DNA of 64,000 bases, from positions 124,001 to 188,000 of the forward strand of contig JAZDSV010000023.1 of NCBI GenBank assembly GCA_036784855.1, given 5' to 3'. This stretch comes from Aphelidium insulamus (Eukaryota; Aphelidiomycota; Aphelidea; Aphelidiaceae). Below, piece by piece: positions 1-10,519 of this stretch. How positions within the stretch are numbered: position 1 is the stretch's first letter; each line of letters opens with the position of its first letter. The notes under the pieces were generated by a model. The model saw only the letters and a list, made by a program, of their open reading frames with translations. It was not told the origin of the DNA and ran no database searches. A program made the translations under genes and the position numbers.

Positions 1-1403
<1,403 letters not shown>

Positions 1404-1500
1404 CCACCTGTGTAAATACATACTATAGCATATAGACACTGTGGGCAACAGTGTTATACATAAATATGTGGCGCCACAGGCGGCTGAATTGTGTTTCAGG

Positions 1501-2092
1501 ATGGACGCCGAGGACTCGAATCGCCACGACGATACAAAAGAGGAGAAGCCGCCGAGAACTGCCCGCAGAGAGTTTCAGCCGCTTATACGCTGTCCCAAGG
1601 CAGATGGTAACAACCGTATTGACGTGTGCAAAGTGCTACAGCTGGATTTGGACGAGTATCTCGCGATCAGGGCACGTGTACCAACCATTAGACTATTATG
1701 CAATGTCATTCTTACTGCACGCACCGCAGCGAACGGCAAGGTCATGGCTGTCGGAGGTGCTTACGTTTGACAACTTTGTCACCATGACGGACGACCCGCT
1801 TGTAAAGCGGCTGGAAGCCTATGTATGTTCTTATTCATTGTGTTAAATACATCTTAATTTCATAATATGCGCATAGTTGCCGCAAAAGCATCCAGGACTG
1901 CAGCGCGCCAAAGATAATTGGGCCACGCGGTACATTATGCACAACTGCTGGGATAGGCTAAAGTACTCGGCCCTGCGAACTTTGAGGCGTGATAATCAAG
2001 TGGCCGAACGAAGTCGCAAAAAGGCAGCCAAGTTGTCAGCCGCGTCCAAACGCTCTGAGCGTCCAGTATCGCCGCCCTTGCATTGTACATAA
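1501..2092 (+). CDS. hypothetical protein, about 160 aa
   Basis: Not recognised. The best model has three exons: 1501-1615, 1671-1822 and 1877-2092. Both introns (55 and 54 nt) are GT-AG, and the total is a multiple of three. The N-terminus is acidic and polar (MDAEDSNRHDDTKEEK). The middle is aromatic and hydrophobic (PLDYYAMSFLLHAP). The C-terminus is basic (RRDNQVAERSRKKAAK). There is no obvious signal peptide or membrane span. The first intron is the weak point: the exon-like stretch 1616-1670 also reads as plausible protein, so a shorter intron or an assembly base error near 1670 is possible. An upstream in-frame ATG at 1441 exists, but 1501 sits at a better-spaced start after DHX16. Confidence 0.5.
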
Positions 2093-2432
2093 AACATTAT
2101 CTTATTCACCGTGCTTCGTTTCGTTGTATTTGCTTGATGTTACTAGCAGGTTATAATGATTGTTGAAGGTCATCAACTGCTATTTCTGTGAGTAGAACGG
2201 CTCTGGTACACCACGGGGCATTGAGGTTATCGGCAGTAAAAGTAAGCAATTCTCGATATTATCAAACAAAATCTATAAAGTTTCAAGTTTCAAGTTTTCT
2301 TTTTTTTGCATTGTCACTCACAAACGAGCCGTTCTATTGTTTTCTGTTTAATAACATCAAAGGTTAAGGTCACAATTCCAGCTGTAGGTTAATTGACACG
2401 CTGTTCTACATATCCAACAGGTTGCATTCGAT
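2093..2432. other. intergenic, no gene seen
   Basis: 340 bp between the unknown gene and typA. It is AT-rich, with a short direct repeat (GTTTCAA twice near 2280-2294) and a T tract near 2300. It presumably holds the typA promoter. No RNA gene or conserved ORF is seen. Confidence 0.5.
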
Positions 2433-4597
2433 ATGGCTACGCGTATTGCGCGTCTTGCGAGCCATCCTCCGCTGGGCGCCGTGAAGTCGGTTGTCGATCG
2501 TGGTGCCGGTTGTGCTTTAGCGCATAGTCGACGTCGCATGTTTTCGGCCATGGCGGAGCAACGCGTGCCTCCACCGGCTCTCGACGCGCATGCTGACGTT
2601 GGTCCCGCCGTCAACCGCATACGCAACATTGCCATCATTGCCCACGGTACTTCATACCGATGCCTTTGTAGTATACTACAACTTTGTGGTGTTTCTGCCA
2701 CACTGCACATGTGTGTGTGCATATCACGGCTACATATGTATAATGAACTCACGGACCTGCTGCAGTGGACCACGGAAAAACAACGCTGGTAGACTGTTTG
2801 TTGAAGCAAGCGTCGGCTATCGCGCCCAACGCGGAGGGCGAACGCATGATGGACTCGAATGATCTGGAACGCGAACGCGGCATAACCATCCTCTCCAAGA
2901 CCGCCAGCATCACCTATGACCAGCACCGGATTAATATTGTCGATACGCCGGGTCATGCCGATTTTGGGGGCGAGGTGGAGCGCGTGCTATCCATGGTGGA
3001 TGGTGTGGTGCTGGTGGTGGACGGGACGGAGGGTCCCATGACACAGACGCGCTTCGTGCTCTCCAAGGCGCTCAAGCGCCGCAACATTCGCCCACTGGTG
3101 CTCATTAACAAGGTGGACCGGCCGACGGCCCGGCTGGATGCTGTGCAGAGTGAGGTGCTGGACCTGTTTCTTGACTTGGACGCGACAGACGAGCAGATGG
3201 AGTATCCGACAGTATTTGCCTCTGCCAAGGAGGGCTGGGCCGTCACCGATATGGACGCGGTGGGCGGAGCTAGTGCCGCGGACAAGTCTGCGGCCGGCAT
3301 GAAGTGCCTCTTCGATCTCATTGTGCAGCATGTGCCTCCGCCTAGTTCACAGAGGGACGGTCCGTTTTCCATGCTGGTCACACAACTGGAGAATGATGCG
3401 TATGTCGGCAAGTGTCTGCTGGGCCGCATCGAGTCTGGTACGGTGGCGGTGGGCGACAAGGTGCGCGCGCTGGCTGAGGACGGAGCCGTGACCGCCGAGG
3501 GCCGCGTACTGAAGCTGTTCCACCGCCGTGGCATGGAGAGGGTTCGTTGCGGCGGCGCCTACATGATGCACTAACTGCTTGTTTTGGTACAGATTGCCAT
3601 TGACAAGGCGGGTGCGGGCGACATTGTGTCCGTTGCGGGGCTGCCCGAGGCCACGGTGAATGCCACCCTTGGTGACGACCTGGTGACGGAGCCGATAGCC
3701 GCCGTGCCGATCGACCCGCCCACCGTCTCCATGACATTCTCCGTGAACGACTCACCGCTGAAAGGCCAGGACGGCAACCGCCTCAACTCGTCCATGATCC
3801 GCGACCGTCTGCTGAAAGAAGTGGAGACCAATGTGGCGATGAAGGTGGTGGAGAGCGCTGCCAAAGACTCGTTTGAAGTTCGCGGTCGCGGTGAACTCCA
3901 CCTGGGCATTCTGATCGAAAACATGCGCCGCGAGGGATTCGAACTGACCATCTCGCCGGCCCGTGTTATATTTAAGCGGCGGCGTGGCCCCGACGGCCAG
4001 GTGGAAATTGTGGAGCCGATGGAGGAGGTGGCGATCGACGTGCCGGCCGAGTACAGCGGCATGATCATCCAGAAGCTTAACAAGCGCAAGGGCGAGATGC
4101 GAAATTATGTCGAAGGAAATGACCGGGTCAAAATGACCTTTTCCATCCCTTCGCGCGGATTGCTCGGCTTCCAGGCCGAGTTCAAACACGAGACAAGTGG
4201 GCAGGGGTATGTGTTATGATAATATTCTCTTATAGCCGACAGCATCTGATGTAATGTATGCAGAGTACTAAACCACATGTATGTTGGCCATGAGCCGTAC
4301 AGGGGCGAGGTGGAAAAGTCTCGCAAAGGCTCGATGGTGTCCACCGCTAGTGGAATGACTACTGCATACGCTCTTCTCGGCCTCGAATCGCGCGGCGTAC
4401 TGTTTGTAAAGCCGGGTGATGCCGTCTACACCGGAATGATCATCGGGGAGAACAACCGGGACCACGACATGGAGGCCAACCCCGTCAAGGCCAAGAAGCT
4501 GACCAACGTGCGCGCCGTGTCCAAAGATGAAACGGTCAAGCTGACTCCCGCACGCAGCCTTTCCCTGGAACACATTCTCGCCTACATTCAGGGTATG

Positions 4598-4639
<42 letters not shown>

Positions 4640-4834
4640 GTGTTATATATAAGTGAATGAATGTATACTGACTCTCTGTGCCTGTGCCTGGTAGACGACG
4701 AGATTATCGAAGTGACACCAAACAATCTGCGCATCAGCAAGAAGGAGCGCGACTCATCACGGCGTAATGCCCGCAGCAACAAGGGCACCAAGGACTTTGT
4801 GTTTGAGGATGACTCTGTCGCTCCTGCTACATAG
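2433..4834 (+). CDS. typA: TypA/BipA translational GTPase, probably organelle-targeted
   Basis: Ribosome-associated GTPase of the EF-G/LepA/BipA family. Five exons (2433-2646, 2766-3541, 3593-4206, 4264-4592, 4695-4834) give 690 aa. All G motifs are present: AHVDHGKT (P-loop; its codons are split by intron 1), the RGITI switch I segment, DTPGHADFGGEVERV, and NKVDRP. The BipA-specific C-terminus is clear (ENMRREGFEL, PSRGLLGF, KLTNVRA, DDEIIEVTP). About 60 residues precede the GTPase domain; they are Arg/Ala/Ser-rich with few acids, which suits a mitochondrial or plastid transit peptide. BipA is bacterial, and eukaryotic copies usually serve organelles, so its presence points to organelle translation. 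The intron at 4593-4694 carries a (TA)n microsatellite. Confidence 0.95.
4593..4694 (+). repeat. (TA)n microsatellite in typA intron 4
   Basis: About 18 TA units at roughly 4601-4638 lengthen this intron to 102 nt, against about 50 nt for its neighbours. The splice signals flanking it are normal. Confidence 0.85.
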
Positions 4835-4910
4835 ACTCCTTATAAATAACATTTGTTCTGAACATCAAACCCCACATGCTGTGGAATTGTTGGCGCCAGA
4901 GATTAGCGCC

Positions 4911-6263
4911 ATGTGCGCTGTCCAGCCATGTCGCCATGTCGCTATGCGCTACAGCAATGACACGGCGTGCCGTATACACCAGAGCGCCAATGGTGTACTT
5001 TCGCGGCTAGTAGTAGCGATATATGTATGCAGTGTGATGGCTAAATGCCAGTCAGGTCGCGAGCCACTCTATCGTCAACGTCGATTCTGGATGTATGCCG
5101 GTGGAATCGGGGCCATATTCTCGCTATACTACGTGTCGCACCTGGAGGAGGTGCCAGTGACGGGCAGACGACGCTTCATGGCCATCAACCAGCAAGAGGA
5201 AGGGCAGATGGCGCGAGTTGCCTACAACTCCATCATATCACAGTACCGCACTCGATTAGTGCGTCCATCGAGCCCGGTGCGTACTTTATACATATTCATA
5301 CATATACATGTATTCACGGAGAATAATATGTCAATTCAGACGGCGCAGATGGTGCATCGAGTATCACGCAAACTTATCAGCGTATCGGGCATGGACAATG
5401 TTGAGTGGGAAATGCAAGTCGACAAGTGTGCCCGCATACACACTTGCCATAACTGATGAGCGCAGAAATGTTATCGACGCGCCCGATACGAATGCGTTTG
5501 TGCTTCCTGGTGGCAAGATCTTTGTCTTCACGGGTATCATGAAGGCCGTTGCAAACGATGACTGTCTCGCGGCAGGCAAGTTGCTTGCATTGTAGACGAC
5601 ATGCGCTAACTTGACTTCCTTCTATTACTGCAGTGCTTGGACACGAAATCGCGCATCAAATGGCGCGACACTCTGCTGAAAAGTAGCAGTGTAGTTCCTG
5701 TTTGATGTAAATGCTTGCTAATTGGAGCTATTATTAGAATGTCGTTATTTAAACTGGCATTCTACGTGAAGCTGCTTCTCTCGTTCTTTGTCGATGTGTC
5801 GCTCATATTCAACCCGGTGCTGGTGTCGCTCGGCGTTGCTCTTCCATTCAGCAGGAAGTGGCAAGTGGGATCTATGTATTGTTTGTATTGATATCGATAT
5901 TGCATTATGCATACTATAATATCTATATGTTAATGTGACGCCAATATAGCGAGACAGAGGCCGACTATATCGGACTGATGCTAATGGCACAGGCATGCTA
6001 CAATCCACAACAGGCGGTCAGCACAATCTTGTAATTGTGGCATTATATAATTAGGTTGCGCATAGATTGCATTCTGGGAACGAATGTCGCAGGTGGCCGA
6101 GGGACAAGGCGCCGAATTCATGTCCACCCATCCAAACAACGACAGACGGATAGCCAAGATCCGCGAGTGGATGCCGGAAGCAATGCGAAAGTATCACATG
6201 TCGGACTGTCGCAGCGAGCTGGAAGGGTTCGCCGCCATGTTTGACCAACTTTCGCGCTACTAA
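4911..6263 (+). CDS. OMA1: OMA1-like M48 metallopeptidase of the mitochondrial inner membrane
   Basis: Zinc endopeptidase of the M48C family, which in known cases cleaves inner-membrane proteins under stress. Seven exons (4911-5276, 5340-5425, 5466-5575, 5634-5682, 5738-5857, 5950-6016, 6066-6263) give 331 aa. A mitochondrial-type N-terminus is followed by a membrane span (WMYAGGIGAIFSLYYVS). Next come the NAFVLPGGKIFVFTG block typical of OMA1, the HEIAH zinc-binding helix (HExxH, split from its preceding Val codon by an intron), a hydrophobic hairpin, and ETEADYIGL supplying the third zinc ligand Glu. The C-terminus has STHPNNDRRI. Intron 3 (5576-5633) begins GCAAGT, a GC-AG intron. The first ATG at 4911 is the only early in-frame choice. 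Confidence 0.9.
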
Positions 6264-6387
6264 GCAACCGTGTGCTAAAAATAGATGAAAGTAGCATTCG
6301 CCACGCTGTATGTATGTAAGTGTCTATAAATATCCATACACTCACATATCCAAAGGAGATTACACCGCACAGAGACAACCAGGACAG

Positions 6388-8237
6388 ATGCCCACCAAAC
6401 TAGAACTCATCGAGAAGCAGATGCCCGTGTTGCCGGGGTACGCGGTGCGCAAGGTGAGGGGTGCGCGTAACTGTTGAGAGTGGTCGTGCTGACTAGTCAG
6501 CACCGTCCCAGCTATCACAAGGCGCACTTTTGTGACTTTGCCGACGGAGTACGCGTAGTGCACAAGGAGATTGCCAAACGTGAGCTGATAGTCTCGTGTG
6601 CCATGCATGCTCACTTATCTTTGCGCAGATGAGCCAAAGCCCGCAGACGCCAAGCAGGAACACACTGCGCCACCAGACTGGATGGCGTTGGACAAAAAGG
6701 TGTGATCAGCAGTGACACGCACCCACTCACTCTGACCCCTCTGACACCGTGCAGGTGCTTCGCTTCTACGGCTGCTTCACGGATGTAACGGCCAAGACAG
6801 CTGCAGATGCACTGCGCCGGTATGGACATGCACGCAGACACACAGATACACATATATACAGCATCCAAAGCTCACACACACGCAGAGTAATCGTACTGTT
6901 CTACCTCGAGGACGGCACTATCCAAGTGTCGGAGAGACGCGCGCAAGACTCGGGCACGGCGCACATCCAGCTGGTGCGCCGCCACCACCTGCACGGTCAG
7001 ACGCTCACACTGCACGACTTTAACGTGGGCAAGACAATGACGGTGTACGCCAAAGACATCTCTCTACAAGCCTGCGACAAGTTCACACGGGTATGTGAGT
7101 ATGTTTCTGTGTGCATATATATAGCTACTGACACCGGGCGCTGCAGAACTACCTCACAGAGGCCGGAGTCACGGTCCCCGGTGACCAGATCGATGTGGGC
7201 ACCGTGTTCGCCGACGTGAAAAGGGTCGACGTGCCAAAGAAGTCGCCGTCGTTCGTGGTGTCACAGTCGCCCAACCGTTCGTTCAAAAAGTTTTTCCAGC
7301 ACGACGGCCAGGTGCTGCGCTTTTACTGCGTGTGGGACGATCACTCGGCCGCTGTTGCCGGCGAATACCACCAGGTGGTGCTGCACTACTTCCTGGCCGA
7401 TGACACGATTGAAGTGCGCCAGCAAGTCGGTGCTACGGGCGTCAACACCGTTCCACTAGTGCGACGTCACCGAATCCCCAAGGGCGCCGTAAACTACTCC
7501 ATGGACGGTAGCAATCTCGCCCCGCCGACCGCCGAGGCGCAGAATGCACTGTTCTATTCGGTGCGCGATCTGGTGCTGGGCAAGGTGATCACGGTGTACG
7601 GCAAGACGATTGCACTGTGCGAGTGCGATGCCTTCACCCGCTCCTATTTCGCCGACAAGCTGGGCGTGCAGGTCGTGTCTGTTAGTCGCGCGCGCTACGG
7701 CGGCTTTGACACCGCCACCGACACTGTGGTGCTCAAACAGCCGCAGCAGACAGTCGCCGAGACGCACACCAGCGACTGGGACGAAGTGGGATCGCTGCCT
7801 GGTAGTGCACCGCCAAAGGAGCCGCGCAAAAAGGGCGTTGACGAGAAGATCGTTCTGCGGTTTGCCGCGGTGTTGAAGGCCGCTGCCGGTTCGGCCCTGG
7901 ATCAACAGCGCAAATTCGTCATCAGCTACTTTTACGTGGACAACACGTTTGCGGCAAGTCGTTCACGCTCGGCACACGTTTGTTCATTGTGTACTAATAC
8001 ATATATATGGTGCAGGTGTACGAGAATCGTCTACTCAACTCTGGCTTGCCCGGTGGAAAGTTCCTGGACCGCACCCAGATCAAGAAGCCTGGCAGCCGCG
8101 TCAACTACAGCTCCAAGGATTTGGAGGTGGGAGCAGAGCTGACGTTCTTCGGGCGCACGTTTATCCTGCGCGCGCTCGACTCTGCCACCGCGCCGTACGT
8201 GTCCCAGTATCCGGCGCTGTTTCCGAAACTGGTCTAG
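6388..8237 (+). CDS. three-DM10 axonemal microtubule protein (EFHC1/Rib72 type) without EF-hands
   Basis: DM10 proteins line the lumen of axonemal doublets. Seven exons (6388-6453, 6501-6579, 6629-6699, 6755-6819, 6886-7090, 7147-7953, 8016-8237) give 504 aa. Three DM10 modules follow in order. Each opens with a VLRFY-like strand and a FYLEDGTI / FLADDTIEV / FYVDNTFAV strand, then shows a VGKTMTVYAK / LGKVITVYGK / VGAELTFFGR strand. The N-terminal region before module 1 matches EFHC proteins in position (LPGY). EFHC1 and Rib72 are about 640 aa and carry a C-terminal EF-hand region; this protein stops right after module 3. Intron 6 (7954-8015) is GC-AG. It implies a motile cilium, together with CCDC40 at 51181. 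Confidence 0.88.
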
Positions 8238-8284
8238 ACTAGCGGCAGAACAGAGCAAGTGAGGCGCTACATAAGACTCTTAAA

Positions 8285-8400
8285 CCCCCCCCCCCCCCCC
8301 GGTGACGCGCCCCTACGCCCATTAAAGCTGTTTTATGGACTCATTTTGTGTATATTCTCTCTTTCTATTCTCTTTCAGTGTCGGCTATTGAGCGGGTGTT
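8285..8400 (+). repeat. left terminal inverted repeat
   Basis: Starts with 16 C followed by GGTGACGCGCCCC. It pairs with 12545-12657 in inverted orientation. The first ~42 nt are near-identical and the rest diverges with small indels. Confidence 0.85.
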
Positions 8401-8476
8401 GTGTCGGGTGTATTGATATTCAATGACATTTACGGTGAAATTATTTTCTTGTCATACAGTATAACCACTGTACACT

Positions 8477-9031
8477 ATGAAACTAACTGTCCCATCCACA
8501 ACCGTCAAATGCTGCTATCTGCGCACACTTCCACTTGGTACAGTATATACTGACCCTCGGAATAATCACGTGTACGAGGTGCAGGAGAAGAGAGTGAGCA
8601 ACACTTACAGTAAGATTGCCGTGCCTTACTTTGGACAGAGTACGCCCATTGTATTGGATGATATCGACAATAAGTATATGAAGGTGGAGAACCCTGTTAG
8701 AGCCAACATTATGTCCACGATGAAACAGCGTCTCACACACTTGGAGGCGCTCAATTCATCACTGATGAGTAAATTGGATATTAAATCACGCTATGACCAG
8801 ATACAGGAACTACTGGGCAAGAATAAACATTACTTGACAGATACCGATGTATTTCACATTGACTGTGGCATTGTGTTTCATATGAGGGTAAAGGACATTG
8901 ATGGAGACTCACGCGCGTGCATTGATGAATATTCTTCATCTGTTTGGAAAGATGAAACATTGTTGTGCAACCAGATGGAGAGACAGCACAAGCTGCAGTC
9001 CAAGTTACTTGCATTACTCACAGTGCATTAA
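8477..9031 (+). CDS. hypothetical protein inside the TIR element, 184 aa
   Basis: Single-exon ORF beginning about 80 nt inside the left repeat. No family is recognised. The N-terminal half is beta-rich with basic and aromatic residues (LGTVYTDPRNNHVYEV). The middle is helical and Lys/Glu/Leu-rich (TMKQRLTHLEALNSS). It has several Cys residues but no spaced zinc motif, and no membrane span. The even composition, clear ATG and lack of stops over 555 nt argue that it is a real coding sequence. Its role in the element is unknown. Confidence 0.55.
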   Translation: MKLTVPSTTVKCCYLRTLPLGTVYTDPRNNHVYEVQEKRVSNTYSKIAVPYFGQSTPIVLDDIDNKYMKVENPVRANIMSTMKQRLTHLEALNSSLMSKLDIKSRYDQIQELLGKNKHYLTDTDVFHIDCGIVFHMRVKDIDGDSRACIDEYSSSVWKDETLLCNQMERQHKLQSKLLALLTVH

Positions 9032-9227
9032 TCGATTGAAAATGGGTGGGGGACGTATGACATTGCTGCCACGCTGTGAACCCCAAACACAGCCACCCGA
9101 AGGTGTTAAACTTTCCCAGGACCCCAGGACAATCAACCGTTGCGTCGGAAAAGCAGGTACGAGTCCCCGAATGAAGTTTACTCGACGTCGGCTCAGATTA
9201 ATTTCCTAAAGCAGAAATCACTTGGCT
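9032..9227. other. non-coding gap inside the TIR element
   Basis: About 200 bp between the two convergent genes. It contains a G-rich start (GGGTGGGGG near 9046) and no supportable gene. Confidence 0.4.
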
Positions 9228-10026
9228 TCACTCATAATAAGTTGCGGCAGTTCTACTCAGTGTTTCATCCATTGCTGTATGCAGTTCAATTTGTTTCATG
9301 CTACTAGGTATTGCGGGCAGTTTTAATTCATTCTCATTGAGTATAGTTAGAGTCTCTGATGGAATGACGGATACATTGGTTGTGCTACTATATGCGCTAC
9401 TCTGTGGACTTGATGTGTATGATAGATTGACTGGATTATCAGATGCGACTGTATTCACTACACCGACAATGTATCCATCCTGTGTGTACTTGAACATCAA
9501 TTGTTTCATTCATTATGGCGACGAGGTTTTCATTTGCTTCGGGTAGACTCAGTGTCATCTTGCACACATCGTGACTCGCGCCCCAGCTCTGCAGCAGTGC
9601 CAAGTTGCCAATGATGGTATCATTCTCTTCTTCTAACCATTGGACATTATCACATTGAAGTTTAAGATGACTACGCAGCATCAATAGAGATGTCTCTTTA
9701 CCACAGATGAAACAATTACTCACGGCGTACTTGCAGTTACTCACGTGATTATCAAGAGACCACGGAAGACACTTGACATCACATCCTTCGTTCGTGCACC
9801 CTACCATATGCTTCAACAGTTCCTTTTGAAGCAGCTTGTTATTAAATACATTTCGCGTTCGGCACACTGGACATCGGCGGGAGTGAAGTTTCCTCATACA
9901 CTTGCTACATACAAAGTGACAACCGGTGGAACATTGGATAACGGGGACTGTGATTTCATCCAGACAAATGCAACACGAAAGGTCTTCCTTGCTCAGATCA
10001 TATGATATTGTCAATGTTTCGTTCAT
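9228..10026 (-). CDS. RING plus TRAF/SIAH-type zinc-finger protein inside the TIR element
   Basis: Likely E3 ubiquitin-ligase-type protein. From the ATG at 10026 an acidic N-terminus leads to a RING finger (CCICLDE, then HFVCSKCM, then CPVCRTRN: the C3HC4 spacing). A SIAH/TRAF-type finger follows (CTNEGCDVKC, DNHVSNC, then CFICG and HLKLQC). The zinc-finger part, about 9650-10000, is certain. The 3' coding part is less clear: the first frame ends at 9439, while conserved-looking coding sequence in another frame runs to 9228 and may be reached by splicing. A RING protein is unusual cargo for a small TIR element. Three GTCCGC palindromes lie upstream. Confidence 0.75.
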
Positions 10027-10138
10027 TATAGTGTTATACGCATTGGCAACATTTTTTATTTCATCCAATTACGCATTTAACTTGGGATTATTTGATATGT
10101 GTATCCTGACAAGAAACGTGATGAAACTGAAATTCTCT

Positions 10139-10392
10139 GTCCGCGGCGGACTTGATTGATACTTTGGAAATCGTCCGCCTGGCGGACGAAATGACGTGAT
10201 TGAGATGGTTGATGCGTGCGGCGATTTCGACGACGATATTAAACAGCTCTTTTTTTTGCGGTTCTCATCATCAATGCTGAGACAATCCTAGTTGTTTAAT
10301 TCTTTTAATCACGCGTTTATTGCGGGACCCTGGCACGAAATTATACTGAACGTATCTGGCATCAGTGGAATATCGTCCGGCAGGCGGACGAT
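10139..10392. promoter_or_regulatory. cluster of three GTCCGC/GCGGAC palindromes upstream of the RING gene
   Basis: Three inverted repeats sharing the half-site GTCCG: 10139-10151 (GTCCGC-G-GCGGAC), 10171-10189 (TCGTCCGCC-TG-GCGGACGA with 8-9 nt arms) and 10372-10392 (ATCGTCCG-GCAGG-CGGACGAT, perfect 8-nt arms). They lie between the nuclease gene end (10520) and the RING start (10026). They could be protein-binding sites or hairpins used by the element. The rest of 10027-10519 shows no ORF. Confidence 0.6.
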
Positions 10393-10519
10393 TTCGCGAT
10401 TCAAACAGTAAAACTGGACGCAAGTTTAAACTTATTAAACAATGAGGGATAAACGTTACGAACGTGAGTTTGATTTATGACATCTGGCATTCTTCGATTT
10501 AGGCCGCGACGGATACGAT

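Noticed and set aside
1676-1691. Apparent 16-nt intron in the unknown gene at 1501
   Set aside because: A 55-nt GT-AG intron (1616-1670) also restores the frame; a base error is a third option. Not evidence of ultra-short introns.
9120-9185. tRNA-like GGTACGAGTCCCC segment
   Set aside because: Resembles a T-arm only; no acceptor, D or anticodon stems could be paired.
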